From Vibrio syngnathi (GTDB lineage Bacteria > Pseudomonadota > Gammaproteobacteria > Enterobacterales > Vibrionaceae), in assembly GCF_002119525.1 (NCBI RefSeq), contig NZ_CP017916.1:992001-1056000 (forward strand): DNA of 64,000 nt, read 5' to 3'. Within the stretch, counting starts at the first letter, position 1. The number at the start of each line of letters is the position of its first letter. This document shows, piece by piece, positions 1-9,023 of this stretch. Below the pieces are notes generated by a model. The model was not told the DNA's origin. It ran no database searches and saw only the letters and a program-made list of their open reading frames with translations. The position numbers and the translations under genes were made by a program.

Positions 1-639
1 GACGATGTATTCCGTTGTTCTGGTCAGTTCGTCTTGAAGTTGTGCCCAGTGACACCCATTGAGCTTGCCTTCGGAGTTATGGACGGCAGGGACAACACCG
101 CCGACTCGAATACCAAATGGCGTTAGCTCTTTCGCCCAGCTATGGGTAAAGCCGGTAATCATGGAGTTTGCGCTCTCTAAGCCTGACACATCATGAAAGT
201 CATCGTGAGATATCACATTCACAATCACGCCTTCTTTGTCTTGCTCTCGTAATCTCTCTGCACTGATTTGCCCAAAAGAGAAAAGGGTCGATGCCATAGC
301 TGACAGATCATTGATAAAGCTACCGACAGGTTGATCGCCAATTAGACTAGGCATTGGGGAGCTTATCCAGTTATTGACCAGAACATCGGGTGTCGTGTTG
401 AAGGTGGCTTGAATAAAATCAAATACGCTGAGAATAGCTTGGTTGTCATTCCCTGCGAGCGTGTAATGGTAAACAGAGTCGGAGAAGCGGGCGCATTGTA
501 AATAAGTCGCCTGAAGTGCTTCTGCGTCTTTATCACAAAGGATGACAGTGGCTCCAAGGTTAACAAAGTGATTCGCAATCGTTCCTCCCAATCGCGAGCC
601 AGCAGATGTTACCAATATAATTGAGCTTTTTATTTCCAT
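1..639 (-). CDS. SDR-fold protein with lost catalytic motif (3' end outside window)
   Basis: The reading frame is open from an ATG at 639 to the window edge (213 codons), so the C-terminus is missing. The N-terminus has the Rossmann nucleotide-binding turn of short-chain dehydrogenases (TSAGSRLGG, about residues 11-19), and VNN followed by tryptophan stands in for the NNAG motif. The end of the family fold is recognisable (GFTHSWAKELTPFGIRVG). At the place where SDR enzymes carry the active-site YxxxK, this protein has L and N (LESANSMITGF). I infer an SDR relative that probably has no classical oxidoreductase activity. It could be a regulatory or binding protein. The substrate cannot be told. 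It lies downstream of the VC2046-type gene on the same strand, 275 bases away. Confidence 0.75.
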   Translation of the reverse strand, partial: MEIKSSIILVTSAGSRLGGTIANHFVNLGATVILCDKDAEALQATYLQCARFSDSVYHYTLAGNDNQAILSVFDFIQATFNTTPDVLVNNWISSPMPSLIGDQPVGSFINDLSAMASTLFSFGQISAERLREQDKEGVIVNVISHDDFHDVSGLESANSMITGFTHSWAKELTPFGIRVGGVVPAVHNSEGKLNGCHWAQLQDELTRTTEYIV

Positions 640-914
640 CCCAGTACCTAAGCAAATCGTCCATGTTGGATAAGAATGGGTTAAATTTCATACAGCGGGT
701 GTGAATTGGCTCAAACTAAGGTGTACCCATTGATAACTTTCTATGAACTTTGTGGCAGGTCACATTTTGCAGTAACTTCAAGTGGTAACCGACATCTTCG
801 GTTTGATGACGACCAAAGGTGATGGTTCATATTGCTTATATCAATCATTCAAACAGCGAGATTGAACAAAGAATAGTCGTGAATATTGAGCGAGAGAGGA
901 ATGCTAGGCAGCAG

Positions 915-1418
915 TTATACTTGCGCCTGAATCTGATACTGACGTTGAGCTGTCGATAGCTCGTTGTAGAGCGTCGCATTTGGTAAATCAGGCAGCTGTT
1001 TATTTGCGAGTTTACGCCGGTCATGACCAGAAAGGTTTTGGTAAACCTCTTCGGGGAAGTCGGCCGTATCTTCAGGCATGAAAGCAAGTGCTTCAGGTTT
1101 CAAATAGTGGCTTAGTTTGGCGCTGGCAAGGCTAGCTTGATGAAAGTGATTCGATTGTTTCGCTGAAATTTCATACGACGATTGATTCGAACGCAGTTGT
1201 TGCGGCTCTGCTACGCCAAATTGCTTGCGTAGGCGATCTTCAGTCGTTTCAGTGACGTCAATCGTGTCGATGGGAGTACAATCGCGAACATCATTAGAAA
1301 ACATAGATAACAGCAACGCAAAATCTGCACGGCGACCTTGCTCAACCGCTTGGCTGATCCCGATGCCGAACTTCAGTTCGTTAATGATTCCTGCTTTGTC
1401 TAAAGTATGTATTTGCAT
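915..1418 (-). CDS. VC2046/SO_2500 family protein of unknown function
   Basis: A 167-residue soluble protein that I recognise as the conserved hypothetical family named after VC2046 of V. cholerae, found next to sodB in vibrios. Its beginning (MQIHTLDKAGIINEL) and the segment with QAVEQGRRADFALLLSMFS are characteristic. There is no signal peptide, membrane segment or known catalytic motif. I chose the ATG at 1418 because GAGAGG lies five bases before it; in-frame ATGs at 1430, 1439 and 1451 would add up to 11 residues but have weaker ribosome-binding sites. The product is rich in Gln, Ser and charged residues. No function can be assigned from sequence. Its place downstream of the sodB terminator argues for its own promoter. 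Confidence 0.75.
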   Translation of the reverse strand: MQIHTLDKAGIINELKFGIGISQAVEQGRRADFALLLSMFSNDVRDCTPIDTIDVTETTEDRLRKQFGVAEPQQLRSNQSSYEISAKQSNHFHQASLASAKLSHYLKPEALAFMPEDTADFPEEVYQNLSGHDRRKLANKQLPDLPNATLYNELSTAQRQYQIQAQV

Positions 1419-1595
1419 GTTGCCTCTCATTGGATACATCTTTAACGGCATGGAATCGGCAAACTTTAGAGTTTAATCACAGGCAAATAAATAATTTATG
1501 CAGAGAGAGGAAGAGCGCAAGGAATAGGTAGCGAAGTAAGCACTTTAGGCTCATTGGCTCAGAAAGGTTTAGATTTTATGGAATACGACAGATAC

Positions 1596-1624
1596 AAAAA
1601 AGCTCACGCCGAGGCATGAGCTTT
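1596..1624 (-). terminator. Intrinsic terminator of sodB
   Basis: AAAGCTCA at 1599-1606 pairs with TGAGCTTT at 1617-1624, with inner gcc/ggc pairing. On the minus strand the stem is followed by a run of T. It sits about 40 bases after the sodB stop codon. Confidence 0.85.
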
Positions 1625-1665
1625 CATTAGATAACTCGCTATAAATAGCGCAGCGTAAGTAATAA

Positions 1666-2250
1666 TTACTTAGCTAGGTTCTCTTCTACGAAAGACCAGT
1701 TTACTAGGTTCCAGAATGCAGCCATGTAGTCAGGGCGAACATTGCGGAAATCGATGTAGTAAGCGTGTTCCCATAGGTCAACAGTTAGAAGTGGAGTAAC
1801 ACCTTCTTCTGTTAGAGGAGTAGCAGCGTTAGAAGTGTTAACGATGTCTAGAGAACCGTCAGCTTTCTTCACTAACCAAGTCCAAGAAGAACCGAAGTTG
1901 TTGATTGCAGAATCAGTGAATTTCGCTTTGAATTCTTCGAAAGAACCGAATGCAGCGTTGATAGCTTCTGCAACAGCGCCTGTTGGTTCGCCGCCTGCTT
2001 TAGGAGCAAGACAGTGCCAGTAGAACGTGTGGTTCCAGATTTGAGCTGCGTTATTGAAAACACCACCAGTAGAAGTCTTAACGATCTCTTCTAGTGTTTT
2101 GCCTTCAAACTCAGTACCTGGGATAAGACCGTTTAGCTTAACAACGTAAGTGTTGTGGTGCTTACCGTGGTGGAAATCTAGCGTTTCTGCTGAGATGTGT
2201 GGTTCTAGCGCGTCTTTCGCGTAAGGAAGAGCCGGTAGTTCAAATGCCAT
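1666..2250 (-). CDS. sodB: Superoxide dismutase [Fe]
   Basis: Converts superoxide to oxygen and hydrogen peroxide in the cytoplasm. The 194-residue length is usual for the iron enzyme. Metal ligands are visible: His27 in DFHHGKHH, a second His in WNHTFYW, and Asp and His in [11 protein letters not shown]. The [11 protein letters not shown] segment, with Gln in the second shell, favours iron over manganese. The gene stands alone with its own terminator. Family knowledge: sodB is usually raised by Fur through the small RNA RyhB when iron is plentiful. The leader (2251-2330) contains an AT-rich stretch, but I cannot demonstrate a Fur or RyhB site there. Confidence 0.97.
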   Translation of the reverse strand: MAFELPALPYAKDALEPHISAETLDFHHGKHHNTYVVKLNGLIPGTEFEGKTLEEIVKTSTGGVFNNAAQIWNHTFYWHCLAPKAGGEPTGAVAEAINAAFGSFEEFKAKFTDSAINNFGSSWTWLVKKADGSLDIVNTSNAATPLTEEGVTPLLTVDLWEHAYYIDFRNVRPDYMAAFWNLVNWSFVEENLAK

Positions 2251-2519
2251 TGCTCAATTCTCCATTGATATGAAAGAGTTAACTCTTTCGATTGCTTCCA
2301 GTGATATTATTATTCATGGCTCGCTATATTGCCAACCACGGTCAATTTGCTGACTTGCGATATAGTTTAGCAAGTTTTTACTTTATTAAAAGCTTAATTC
2401 ATCACTTTTGTGGGAATTGTTAGCCTAACTTGTTAACCGCTTTTTTTATATGGTTTTTATTCTTTTGGTTTGGGGTAGAATAAAGGCAATGAAAGCCGTA
2501 ATCCATTAACGAGGAAGCA

Positions 2520-2858
2520 ATGGAAACTATCGATAAAATCAAACAGCAAATTGAAGAAAACACTATTCTACTGTACATGAAAGGTTCTCCTAAGCTACCT
2601 AGCTGTGGTTTCTCTTCTCAAGCGTCTCAAGCGCTAATGGCATGTGGTGAGAAATTTGCTTACGTAGATATCCTACAAAACCCTGACATCCGTGCAGAGC
2701 TTCCAGCTTACGCACAATGGCCAACGTTCCCACAACTTTGGGTTGAAGGTGAGCTAATCGGTGGTTGTGATATCATTCTTGAGATGTTCCAAAAAGGTGA
2801 GCTTCAGCCAATCGTTAAAGAAGCCGCTGCTAAAGTAGCTGGCGACGACGCTGAGTAA
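2520..2858 (+). CDS. grxD: Monothiol glutaredoxin (Grx4/GrxD)
   Basis: A 112-residue monothiol glutaredoxin that binds and transfers [2Fe-2S] clusters with glutathione and BolA partners. The single active cysteine is in the CGFS motif (Cys29), after KGSPKLPS. The glutathione-binding WPTFPQLW and the GGCDI turn follow. Length and order match the E. coli protein. The ATG at 2520 is preceded by AGGA at a suitable distance. It is divergent from sodB across a 269-bp spacer, a pairing that I recall from V. cholerae, and is closed by its own terminator. Confidence 0.96.
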   Translation: METIDKIKQQIEENTILLYMKGSPKLPSCGFSSQASQALMACGEKFAYVDILQNPDIRAELPAYAQWPTFPQLWVEGELIGGCDIILEMFQKGELQPIVKEAAAKVAGDDAE

Positions 2859-2890
2859 GCTTTAGGCCTTGGTGCTTAAATATTGAATGG

Positions 2891-2917
2891 AAGGGGCCTT
2901 AATTAGGCTCCTTTTTT
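2891..2917 (+). terminator. Intrinsic terminator of grxD
   Basis: AGGGGCC (2892-2898) pairs with GGCTCCT (2906-2912), with one G-T pair, followed by TTTTTT. Confidence 0.85.
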
Positions 2918-2957
2918 CGTTTGAGTGGTTCAACAAAGACTCGATAAGGAATGAACA

Positions 2958-3587
2958 ATGAACGTAAAACTTCATTATGTGCATGATCCAATGTGCAGCT
3001 GGTGTTGGGGTTACAAGCCAACGCTTGAGTTATTAAAACAACAATTGCCAGCGAGCATTGAGTTTAACTACGTAGTCGGTGGTTTGGCTCCAGATTCTGA
3101 AGAGCCGATGTCAGAAGAGATGAAAGGCAAGCTTCAAGCGATTTGGAAGCAGATTGAAATTAAGCTGGGTACGGAATTTAATCATGAATTTTGGACTGAA
3201 TGCCAACCGGTTCGCAGTACTTACCCTGCGTGTCGTGCCGTGATCGCCGCTGGTTTTCAGGATCACTACGAAGCAATGCTTGAAGCGATCCAACACGCTT
3301 ACTACCTTCGTGCGATGCTGCCTCATAGCCAAGAAACGCATTTGCAGTTAGCTCAAGAGCTAGGGATGAATGTACAACAGTTTGAAAATGACCTTTCTAG
3401 TAAACTTTTGGAAAGCGAGTTAGATGACCAGTTAGGCTTTAAAGAAGCGATGGGAGTGCATTCTTACCCAAGCTTAATGCTTGAGGTGAACGGTATCTTT
3501 AGTGAAGTTGAATTGGATTACCATTCAACGGAAGCGACGCTTAAGTCTATTCGCGAGATACTTGTGAATAACGCTCCCGCTGCGTAA
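2958..3587 (+). CDS. DsbA-family thioredoxin-fold oxidoreductase (FrnE-like)
   Basis: A 209-residue protein of the DsbA superfamily without a signal peptide, so probably cytoplasmic. The redox motif CSWC is at residues 13-16 (HDPMCSWCWGY), a placing typical of the FrnE/2-hydroxychromene-isomerase-like branch. The helical insert and the late cis-proline turn (HSYPSLML) are present. AAGGA stands shortly before the ATG. Its substrate is unknown. It follows grxD but is separated by that gene's terminator, so it is probably transcribed on its own. Confidence 0.85.
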   Translation: MNVKLHYVHDPMCSWCWGYKPTLELLKQQLPASIEFNYVVGGLAPDSEEPMSEEMKGKLQAIWKQIEIKLGTEFNHEFWTECQPVRSTYPACRAVIAAGFQDHYEAMLEAIQHAYYLRAMLPHSQETHLQLAQELGMNVQQFENDLSSKLLESELDDQLGFKEAMGVHSYPSLMLEVNGIFSEVELDYHSTEATLKSIREILVNNAPAA

Positions 3588-3624
3588 TTCAGTGAAAGCT
3601 GTTCATATTGGCGTAATGATTTCT

Positions 3625-3657
3625 AAGGCTTATTCGTAGGAGTAAGCCTTTTCTTTT
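3625..3657 (+). terminator. Intrinsic terminator after the DsbA-like gene
   Basis: AAGGCTTA (3625-3632) pairs with TAAGCCTT (3643-3650), followed by TTCTTTT. Confidence 0.8.
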
Positions 3658-3735
3658 GTTCGATGCAATGAGTTTATTGCGGTGATAATGGGCTGAGAGT
3701 TAAAGAACAAGAGAAAAGGAAGACATTCCAGATAC

Positions 3736-3760
3736 AAAAAGACCGCACGATGCGGTCTTT
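3736..3760 (-). terminator. Intrinsic terminator of the NhaC-type antiporter gene
   Basis: AAAGACCGCA (3738-3747) pairs perfectly with TGCGGTCTTT (3751-3760) around a three-base loop. The minus strand continues with a short T run. Confidence 0.85.
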
Positions 3761-3798
3761 GTAATAGATAGCTTAGGGCTCTTTACGACCGAATCGAA

Positions 3799-5124
3799 TT
3801 ACAGAACCATAGCTGCAACCCAACCGAATACGATCAGTGGGATGTTGTAGTGTAGGAACGTCGGTACTACGGTTTCCCATACGTGCTCGTGTTGACCATC
3901 AGCATTAAGACCAGATGTTGGACCTAATGTTGAGTCAGAAGCTGGAGAGCCCGCATCACCTAGCGCAGCTGCGGTACCTACTAGCGCGATTGTTGCCATT
4001 GGTGAGAAACCAAATGCTGCCGCTAGAGGAACGTAGATAGTTGCAAGGATTGGAATCGTAGAGAACGAAGAACCAATCCCCATAGTTACTAGTAGACCAA
4101 CAACGAGCATAAGTAGCGCTGCTAGAGGTTTGTTGTCACCGATGCTTGTTGAAAGCGCTTCAACCAGAGACTCAACGCCACCCGTTTGCTTCATTACTGC
4201 CGCAAAACCAGCCGCTGCAATCATGATGAAACCGATCATTGCCATCATGTGAACGCCCTTAGTGAAGACATCGTGTGTCTCTTTCCAAGCGATTACACCA
4301 CCGAAGGTGAAGACCATGAAACCAGCCAAAGCACCGATGATCATAGAACCCGTCGACAGTTGAACCGTTAGCGCAGCAACAATACCCGCAGCAGCCACTA
4401 GGATGTGCTTCTTGTTGATCTCTTTCACTTCGGTTGAAACAACAGTATGAGACGTTTCTTTGTACTGGCGAGGCTTACGGTAAGTAAAGAATACTGCCGT
4501 AAGCAGGCCAAAGATCATGCCTGCAGCCGGTAACAACATTGCCATTGGTACTTGGCTTGCTACTACGTTTTCAAGACCGTTGTCGTGAAGGTTTTTAAGC
4601 AGGATGTTGTTTAGGAAGATGCCACCAAAACCGATAGGTAGAACCATATACGGAGTAATCAGGCCAAAAGTAAGTACACACGCAACCAGACGACGGTCTA
4701 GGTTCATTTTTGCGAATACGCCTAATAGAGGTGGGATTAAAATTGGGATGAAGGCGATATGCACAGGAATCACGTTTTGCGAAGACATGGTCACTAAGAT
4801 CAAAGATGCAAGGATGCCGTATTTTAGACCATTAGATGCCGCACTGTTCTCTTTGCCGTGAATGCGCTTAATGACGCTTTGAGCAAGTAGGTCTGTGATA
4901 CCAGAACGAGAGATAGCAACAGCGAATGTACCAAGCATAGCGTAGCTAAGTGCGATAGTTGCACCGCCACCTAATCCACTTTCGAAAGCCGCGACAGCAT
5001 CGTTCAAGTCCATACCAGAGGCTACGCCACCGATAATTGCACTGAACGTGAGAGCCACGACTACGTTTACACGCATCAAAGCTAAAACAAGCATGATGCA
5101 AACTGAAATTACAACAGGGTTCAT
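3799..5124 (-). CDS. NhaC-type Na+/H+ (or organic-ion) antiporter
   Basis: A 441-residue inner-membrane protein with about eleven strongly hydrophobic segments. The conserved transport region [18 protein letters not shown] near residue 395 is typical of NhaC/MleN/YuiF-like members of the ion transporter superfamily. Annotated vibrio homologues are called Na+/H+ antiporter family proteins, but the substrate could also be an organic acid coupled to Na+. It starts 64 bases after the rnt stop on the same strand with no terminator between, so rnt and this gene may share a transcript. The ATG at 5124 opens directly into the first membrane helix. Confidence 0.82.
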   Translation of the reverse strand: MNPVVISVCIMLVLALMRVNVVVALTFSAIIGGVASGMDLNDAVAAFESGLGGGATIALSYAMLGTFAVAISRSGITDLLAQSVIKRIHGKENSAASNGLKYGILASLILVTMSSQNVIPVHIAFIPILIPPLLGVFAKMNLDRRLVACVLTFGLITPYMVLPIGFGGIFLNNILLKNLHDNGLENVVASQVPMAMLLPAAGMIFGLLTAVFFTYRKPRQYKETSHTVVSTEVKEINKKHILVAAAGIVAALTVQLSTGSMIIGALAGFMVFTFGGVIAWKETHDVFTKGVHMMAMIGFIMIAAAGFAAVMKQTGGVESLVEALSTSIGDNKPLAALLMLVVGLLVTMGIGSSFSTIPILATIYVPLAAAFGFSPMATIALVGTAAALGDAGSPASDSTLGPTSGLNADGQHEHVWETVVPTFLHYNIPLIVFGWVAAMVL

Positions 5125-5188
5125 ATTATTCTCGGGATGTTGTGTTTTTTATGACGGCAATACGAGTGAACGTTTACCGACTCTATTT

Positions 5189-5833
5189 TTATTCTTCGTC
5201 AACAAGAGGCCAACCACCAAGGGCTTTCCATTTGTTTACAATGCCGCAAAATAACTCTGTGGTTTTTTGCGTATCATACAAAGCAGAGTGTGCTTCTTTG
5301 TTGTCAAATTCCATCCCTGCAGTGCGGCAAGCTTTAGCCAAAACGGTTTGGCCGTAGGCAAGACCACTAAGGGCTGCAGTGTCAAAAGTTGCAAATGGAT
5401 GGAAAGGGACGCGTTTAAGCTTACAACGCTCACTTGCTGCATTAACAAAGTTTAAATCGAACGTAGCATTGTGAGCGACCATGATTGCGCGACTGCAATC
5501 TGAAGCTTTTTGTTCTTTTCTCACAAGCTTGTAGATTTCTTTAAGGGCTTCTTGTTCCGACACAGCACCACGTAATGGGCTAAATGGGTCTTTAATTCCG
5601 TTAAAGTCTAATGCTGCCTGCTCTATATTTGCGCCTTCAAAAGGCTCAATGTGAAAATGAAGCGTTGATGCAGGGTGCAGATCTCCGTTCTCATCCATTC
5701 TTAGTGTAATGGCACAGATTTCTAATAATGCATCGGTTTCAGCGTTAAACCCTGCGGTTTCCACGTCGATGACCACTGGAAAATAGCCACGAAAGCGTTT
5801 TTTTAGGGTCAGAGCTTCGTTTTCTACAGTCAT
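5189..5833 (-). CDS. rnt: Ribonuclease T
   Basis: A 3'-5' exonuclease that trims tRNA, 5S and other stable RNA 3' ends. The product is 214 residues, as in other gammaproteobacteria. DEDDh residues are visible: Asp23 and Glu25 in VIDVETAGF, Asp in HNATFDLNF, and His and Asp in [10 protein letters not shown] start it at the ATG at 5833 (MTVENEAL); the frame is open upstream to 5914, but those residues are not family-like. It is divergent from motY, an arrangement that I recall for marine vibrios. Confidence 0.95.
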   Translation of the reverse strand: MTVENEALTLKKRFRGYFPVVIDVETAGFNAETDALLEICAITLRMDENGDLHPASTLHFHIEPFEGANIEQAALDFNGIKDPFSPLRGAVSEQEALKEIYKLVRKEQKASDCSRAIMVAHNATFDLNFVNAASERCKLKRVPFHPFATFDTAALSGLAYGQTVLAKACRTAGMEFDNKEAHSALYDTQKTTELFCGIVNKWKALGGWPLVDEE

Positions 5834-6021
5834 GTTAGCCCAAATATGTGTGATTAAGGCTGCATTATTGCAGATAATAGCGGTGATAAAAACTAGGGAA
5901 GGGCAATAAATCATAAATTAGCCGACCTATTTCGGCTTGATAATTGCATATTCAAACGTGAGAGAAAAATGCGGCAATTGGCTGCATTGTTAAACGAATT
6001 GCTTAAGAGATACTCCACTTT

Positions 6022-6903
6022 ATGAAGAAACAACTCATAACAGGTTCAATGCTATTTTCGCTACTTATGTCGTCATCGGTATTGGCACAAGAAAAGCGTT
6101 ACGGAGCATCTCCTCAACAGTCGACGTGGGAGATGGTGGCTAATACGCCACTTGAGTGTCGCTTGGTTCACCCAATCCCAAATTTTGGTGATGCTGAGTT
6201 CTCATCTCGTGCGAGTAAAAAGATCATTTTAGACTTTGAGCTTAAAATGCGCCGTCCAATGGGGGCGACACGCAACGTAAGCTTGATCTCTATGCCGCCA
6301 GCTTGGCGTCCGGGCGAAAGTGCTGACCGCATGACGACCATTAAATTCTTCCAACAATTTGATGGCTATGTTGGTGGTCAAACCGCTTGGGGTATTTTGA
6401 GTGAGTTGGAGAAAGGGCGTTACCCGACATTCAGTTATCAAGAGTGGCAGAGCCGAGATCAGCGAATCGAAGTTGCACTGTCATCGGTATTATTCCAAGA
6501 AAAGTACAATGTGTTCAGTGACTGTATCGCCAACTTATTGCCTTACAGCTTCGAAGATATCTCTTTTACTATCTTGCACTACGATCGTAACAGCGATCAG
6601 TTGAATAAGTCTTCACGTAAGAGACTCAGCCAGATTGCCGACTACGTTCGCTATAATCAAGACATCGACCTTGTGCTGGTGGCTACATACACCGATTCCG
6701 TCGATAGTAAAGGTATTAGCCAGAATCTTTCAGAGCGCAGAGCGGAATCATTAAGAGAGTACTTTAAATCTCTAGGCTTGCCAGAAGACCGCATCCAAGT
6801 TCAAGGTTATGGTAAGCGCCGTCCAATTGCTGATAACAACTCGCCAATTGGTAAAGACAAAAACCGACGTGTTGTGATCTCTTTAGGTCGCACACAGGTT
6901 TAA
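6022..6903 (+). CDS. motY: Sodium-driven polar flagellar motor protein MotY
   Basis: A periplasmic protein of the T ring around the Vibrio polar flagellar motor, needed to hold the PomA/PomB stator units. It is 293 residues, the usual Vibrio length. A signal peptide covers residues 1-22, with cleavage after VLA before QEKRYG. The N-terminal half is the MotY-specific domain. An OmpA-like peptidoglycan-binding domain runs from about residue 155 to the end ([31 protein letters not shown]). I do not see a convincing sigma-28 promoter in the spacer to rnt. A strong terminator follows. Confidence 0.96.
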   Translation: MKKQLITGSMLFSLLMSSSVLAQEKRYGASPQQSTWEMVANTPLECRLVHPIPNFGDAEFSSRASKKIILDFELKMRRPMGATRNVSLISMPPAWRPGESADRMTTIKFFQQFDGYVGGQTAWGILSELEKGRYPTFSYQEWQSRDQRIEVALSSVLFQEKYNVFSDCIANLLPYSFEDISFTILHYDRNSDQLNKSSRKRLSQIADYVRYNQDIDLVLVATYTDSVDSKGISQNLSERRAESLREYFKSLGLPEDRIQVQGYGKRRPIADNNSPIGKDKNRRVVISLGRTQV

Positions 6904-6931
6904 GCTGAACAATAGCTCGTTTTGAAATGAC

Positions 6932-6963
6932 AAAGCCCGTTTTCACTGATGACGGGCTTTTTT
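6932..6963 (+). terminator. Intrinsic terminator of motY
   Basis: AAAGCCCGT (6932-6940) pairs with ACGGGCTTT (6952-6960), followed by further T residues. Confidence 0.88.
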
Positions 6964-7002
6964 ATATTTGAAATTTGGAGCCGTTGTGTTTAAGTAACTC
7001 GT

Positions 7003-7437
7003 TTAGTTCAAGCGGAAGCGAGCAATCATTTCACAGTTGGTCGCGGTATCGATTTTTTCCACCATAGAGGCAATTTTAGGATTGGGGTGGCGTTTCATGA
7101 AATCGATAAGGGCTTTCTTACAGCAACCAATAGAGTCAATGAAGCTTGAACATTGCGAATTGGGGCATTGAGGGATCAGGGTCAGTACTTTTTCTGAAGC
7201 CAATTGGAGATATTTGAGTTCATATTCAGTATCGCCGGCCCATCGCCAAAACTGAGCGAGGTTGTGGCAAGAAATCACAGAGATAAGTAAGCGCTCGTCC
7301 GCTTGGATATCGGTACGTTCAGTAATTTTTTCGCTTAAACTCAATGCTTGCTGATAGTGAAGAATACTTTGTACAGGATCGTCGAGCTGCAATGCCGTAT
7401 CGGCAAGTAACGTGTGTTTTTCCCATTCGCTAATCAT
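7003..7437 (-). CDS. DUF2753-type protein, cysteine-containing and probably Fur-repressed
   Basis: A 144-residue cytoplasmic protein that I recognise as the vibrio DUF2753 family; its function is unknown. The N-terminal half is helical and reads like TPR repeats (TLLADTALQLDDPVQSILHY, then a second helical pair). The second half carries a cysteine group (CPNSQC, then GCCKK) and a late Cys in ATNCEM, possible metal or cluster ligands. GAGG lies seven bases before the ATG. A perfect Fur-type inverted repeat fills the spacer of its promoter, so iron repression is likely. I cannot tell whether it handles iron or is just induced when iron is short. Confidence 0.75.
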   Translation of the reverse strand: MISEWEKHTLLADTALQLDDPVQSILHYQQALSLSEKITERTDIQADERLLISVISCHNLAQFWRWAGDTEYELKYLQLASEKVLTLIPQCPNSQCSSFIDSIGCCKKALIDFMKRHPNPKIASMVEKIDTATNCEMIARFRLN

Positions 7438-7467
7438 TGTGTTACCTCACTAATCAATAGGGGACTT

Positions 7468-7496
7468 AATTTAAATGATAATTATTATCATGTAAA
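7468..7496 (-). promoter_or_regulatory. Promoter with embedded Fur box
   Basis: On the minus strand TTTACA (7496-7491) and TAAATT (7473-7468) are spaced by exactly 17 bases. The spacer contains TGATAAT-T-ATTATCA (7476-7490), a perfect 7-1-7 Fur inverted repeat. The start codon is about 30 bases downstream. Confidence 0.85.
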
Positions 7497-7556
7497 GTTT
7501 CATCAGTGAGAATGTTGTAATAATTAGTAAAGAATATCAATTATTAATAGAGCTAT

Positions 7557-7582
7557 AAAAAAAGCGAGCTTTATGCTCGCTT
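7557..7582 (-). terminator. Intrinsic terminator of gloA
   Basis: AAGCGAGC (7562-7569) pairs with GCTCGCTT (7575-7582); the minus strand ends in a T run. Confidence 0.85.
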
Positions 7583-7639
7583 ATTATGTTTGTTTATACT
7601 GGGCTTTAAAGCCAGAATATTGCAGAGTCTAGCGAAGGA

Positions 7640-8056
7640 TTAACCCTCAAGACCTGCGCTTGCTTGTTTGTTCTGAATTAACTCAATCATGTAGCCATCG
7701 GGGTCTTTTACGAATGCGATATGAGTTGAACCGCCTTTAACAGGGCCAGCCTCACGTGTTACGTTACCGCCTGCCGCTTTAATTGCATCACACGTTGTGT
7801 AGATGTCATCAACACCGATAGCAACGTGACCAAAAGCTGAGCCAAGGTCATATTCAGTCGTACCCCAGTTGTAAGTCAGCTCAATCACAGCGCCTTGAGA
7901 TTCGTCACCAAAGCCAACGAAAGCCAGCGTGTATTCGTACTCTTTGTTTTCGTTCTTACGCAATAGCTGCATGCCCATTACGTTTGTGTAGAATTCGATA
8001 GACTTATTTAGATCACCAACGCGTAGCATGGTGTGTAAAATACGGCCGTTTGACAT
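7640..8056 (-). CDS. gloA: Lactoylglutathione lyase (glyoxalase I)
   Basis: Turns the hemithioacetal of methylglyoxal and glutathione into S-lactoylglutathione in the cytoplasm. The 138-residue product has the two beta-alpha-beta-beta-beta modules of the family. Metal ligands His8, Glu59, His77 and Glu125 correspond to the E. coli Ni enzyme's ligands with a three-residue offset. Neighbouring nth lies upstream on the same strand, about 125 bases away. A terminator follows. Confidence 0.96.
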   Translation of the reverse strand: MSNGRILHTMLRVGDLNKSIEFYTNVMGMQLLRKNENKEYEYTLAFVGFGDESQGAVIELTYNWGTTEYDLGSAFGHVAIGVDDIYTTCDAIKAAGGNVTREAGPVKGGSTHIAFVKDPDGYMIELIQNKQASAGLEG

Positions 8057-8181
8057 GATTTGCTCCTAGCTTTAACTATGTATACGTTTTTGTAATTCTG
8101 TTTTATGCCGCTAGATAAACGCGGCGCTTTTGGCCAATAGGCTTGTTAGCTTCTTTCGCTTAGGGCTAACAGCTTATGAGC

Positions 8182-8817
8182 CTAGACGTCCGTCTTCTCT
8201 TTGAACTCACATAGGTCTTCTATGATACAGCTGCCACAGCGTGGCTTACGCGCAACACAGGTGTAACGTCCATGAAGAATGAGCCAATGGTGGACATCCA
8301 GTTTGAATTCTTTGGGAATAACTTTGAGCAGCTTTGCCTCGACATCGTCGACGGTTTTACCCATCGCTAACTTAGTGCGGTTTGATACACGATAGATGTG
8401 AGTATCAACGGCAATGGTTGGCCAACCGAATGCAGTATTTAACACTACGTTGGCTGTTTTACGACCAACGCCTGGAAGGGCTTCTAATGCAGCGCGATCT
8501 TCCGGTACTTCACCATTGTGTAGGTCAAGCAGCATACGACACGTTTTGATGGTGTTTTCTGCTTTCGAATTAAACAGACCGATGGTCTTGATGTACTCTT
8601 TTAGGCCATCGACACCTAGGTCGAAAATAGCCTGTGGAGTATTAGCCACAGGGTAAAGCTTATCAGTGGCTTTGTTGACGCTGACATCGGTTGCCTGCGC
8701 AGATAAGAGCACGGCGATCAGCAACTCGAAAGGACTGTTCCAGTTAAGCTCAGTTTCTGGCTTGGGATTGTTTTCTCTTAAACGCTCAAGTATTTCTACT
8801 CGTTTTACATTGTTCAT
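8182..8817 (-). CDS. nth: Endonuclease III (DNA glycosylase/AP lyase)
   Basis: Removes oxidised pyrimidines and cuts the abasic site. All signature residues are present in 211 residues: the helix-hairpin-helix with catalytic Lys120 (PGVGRKTANV), Asp138 (AVDTHIYR), and the [4Fe-4S] ligands Cys187-X6-Cys194-X2-Cys197-X5-Cys203. It follows rsxE as the last gene of the rsx cluster, the same order as in E. coli. The roughly 200-bp gap contains a hairpin but no T run. Confidence 0.97.
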   Translation of the reverse strand: MNNVKRVEILERLRENNPKPETELNWNSPFELLIAVLLSAQATDVSVNKATDKLYPVANTPQAIFDLGVDGLKEYIKTIGLFNSKAENTIKTCRMLLDLHNGEVPEDRAALEALPGVGRKTANVVLNTAFGWPTIAVDTHIYRVSNRTKLAMGKTVDDVEAKLLKVIPKEFKLDVHHWLILHGRYTCVARKPRCGSCIIEDLCEFKEKTDV

Positions 8818-8974
8818 AGCGACATTACTTTCAAATAGTTAGGGCTTGAGTTCCGGCGGAGTTCTTTCAAACTTACTCGTTTTAAAATAACAAGTTCCGC
8901 AATGGTTCAGGCTTTATCATCGGTTACGCGCTCTTATGAGCGTCATTATTATGTGTACTTGGTTAATCTATTTA

Positions 8975-9003
8975 CCTGCTGAGCGGTTGAGTTACTCAGC
9001 AGG
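8975..9003. other. Hairpin between rsxE and nth
   Basis: CCTGCTGAG (8975-8983) pairs with CTCAGCAGG (8995-9003). No T run follows on either strand, so it is more likely an mRNA processing or stability element than a terminator. Confidence 0.5.
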
Positions 9004-9023
9004 GTTTAAGCTACTGTAACTTA

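Noticed and set aside
845..1087. 80-codon open frame overlapping the VC2046-type gene
   Set aside because: It lies in another frame of the same strand over a well-supported family protein and has no start signal.
2290..2330. AT-rich dyad in the sodB leader as a Fur box
   Set aside because: Only about 11 of 14 informative positions agree with the 7-1-7 motif, and sodB control by Fur is usually indirect. Not strong enough to call.
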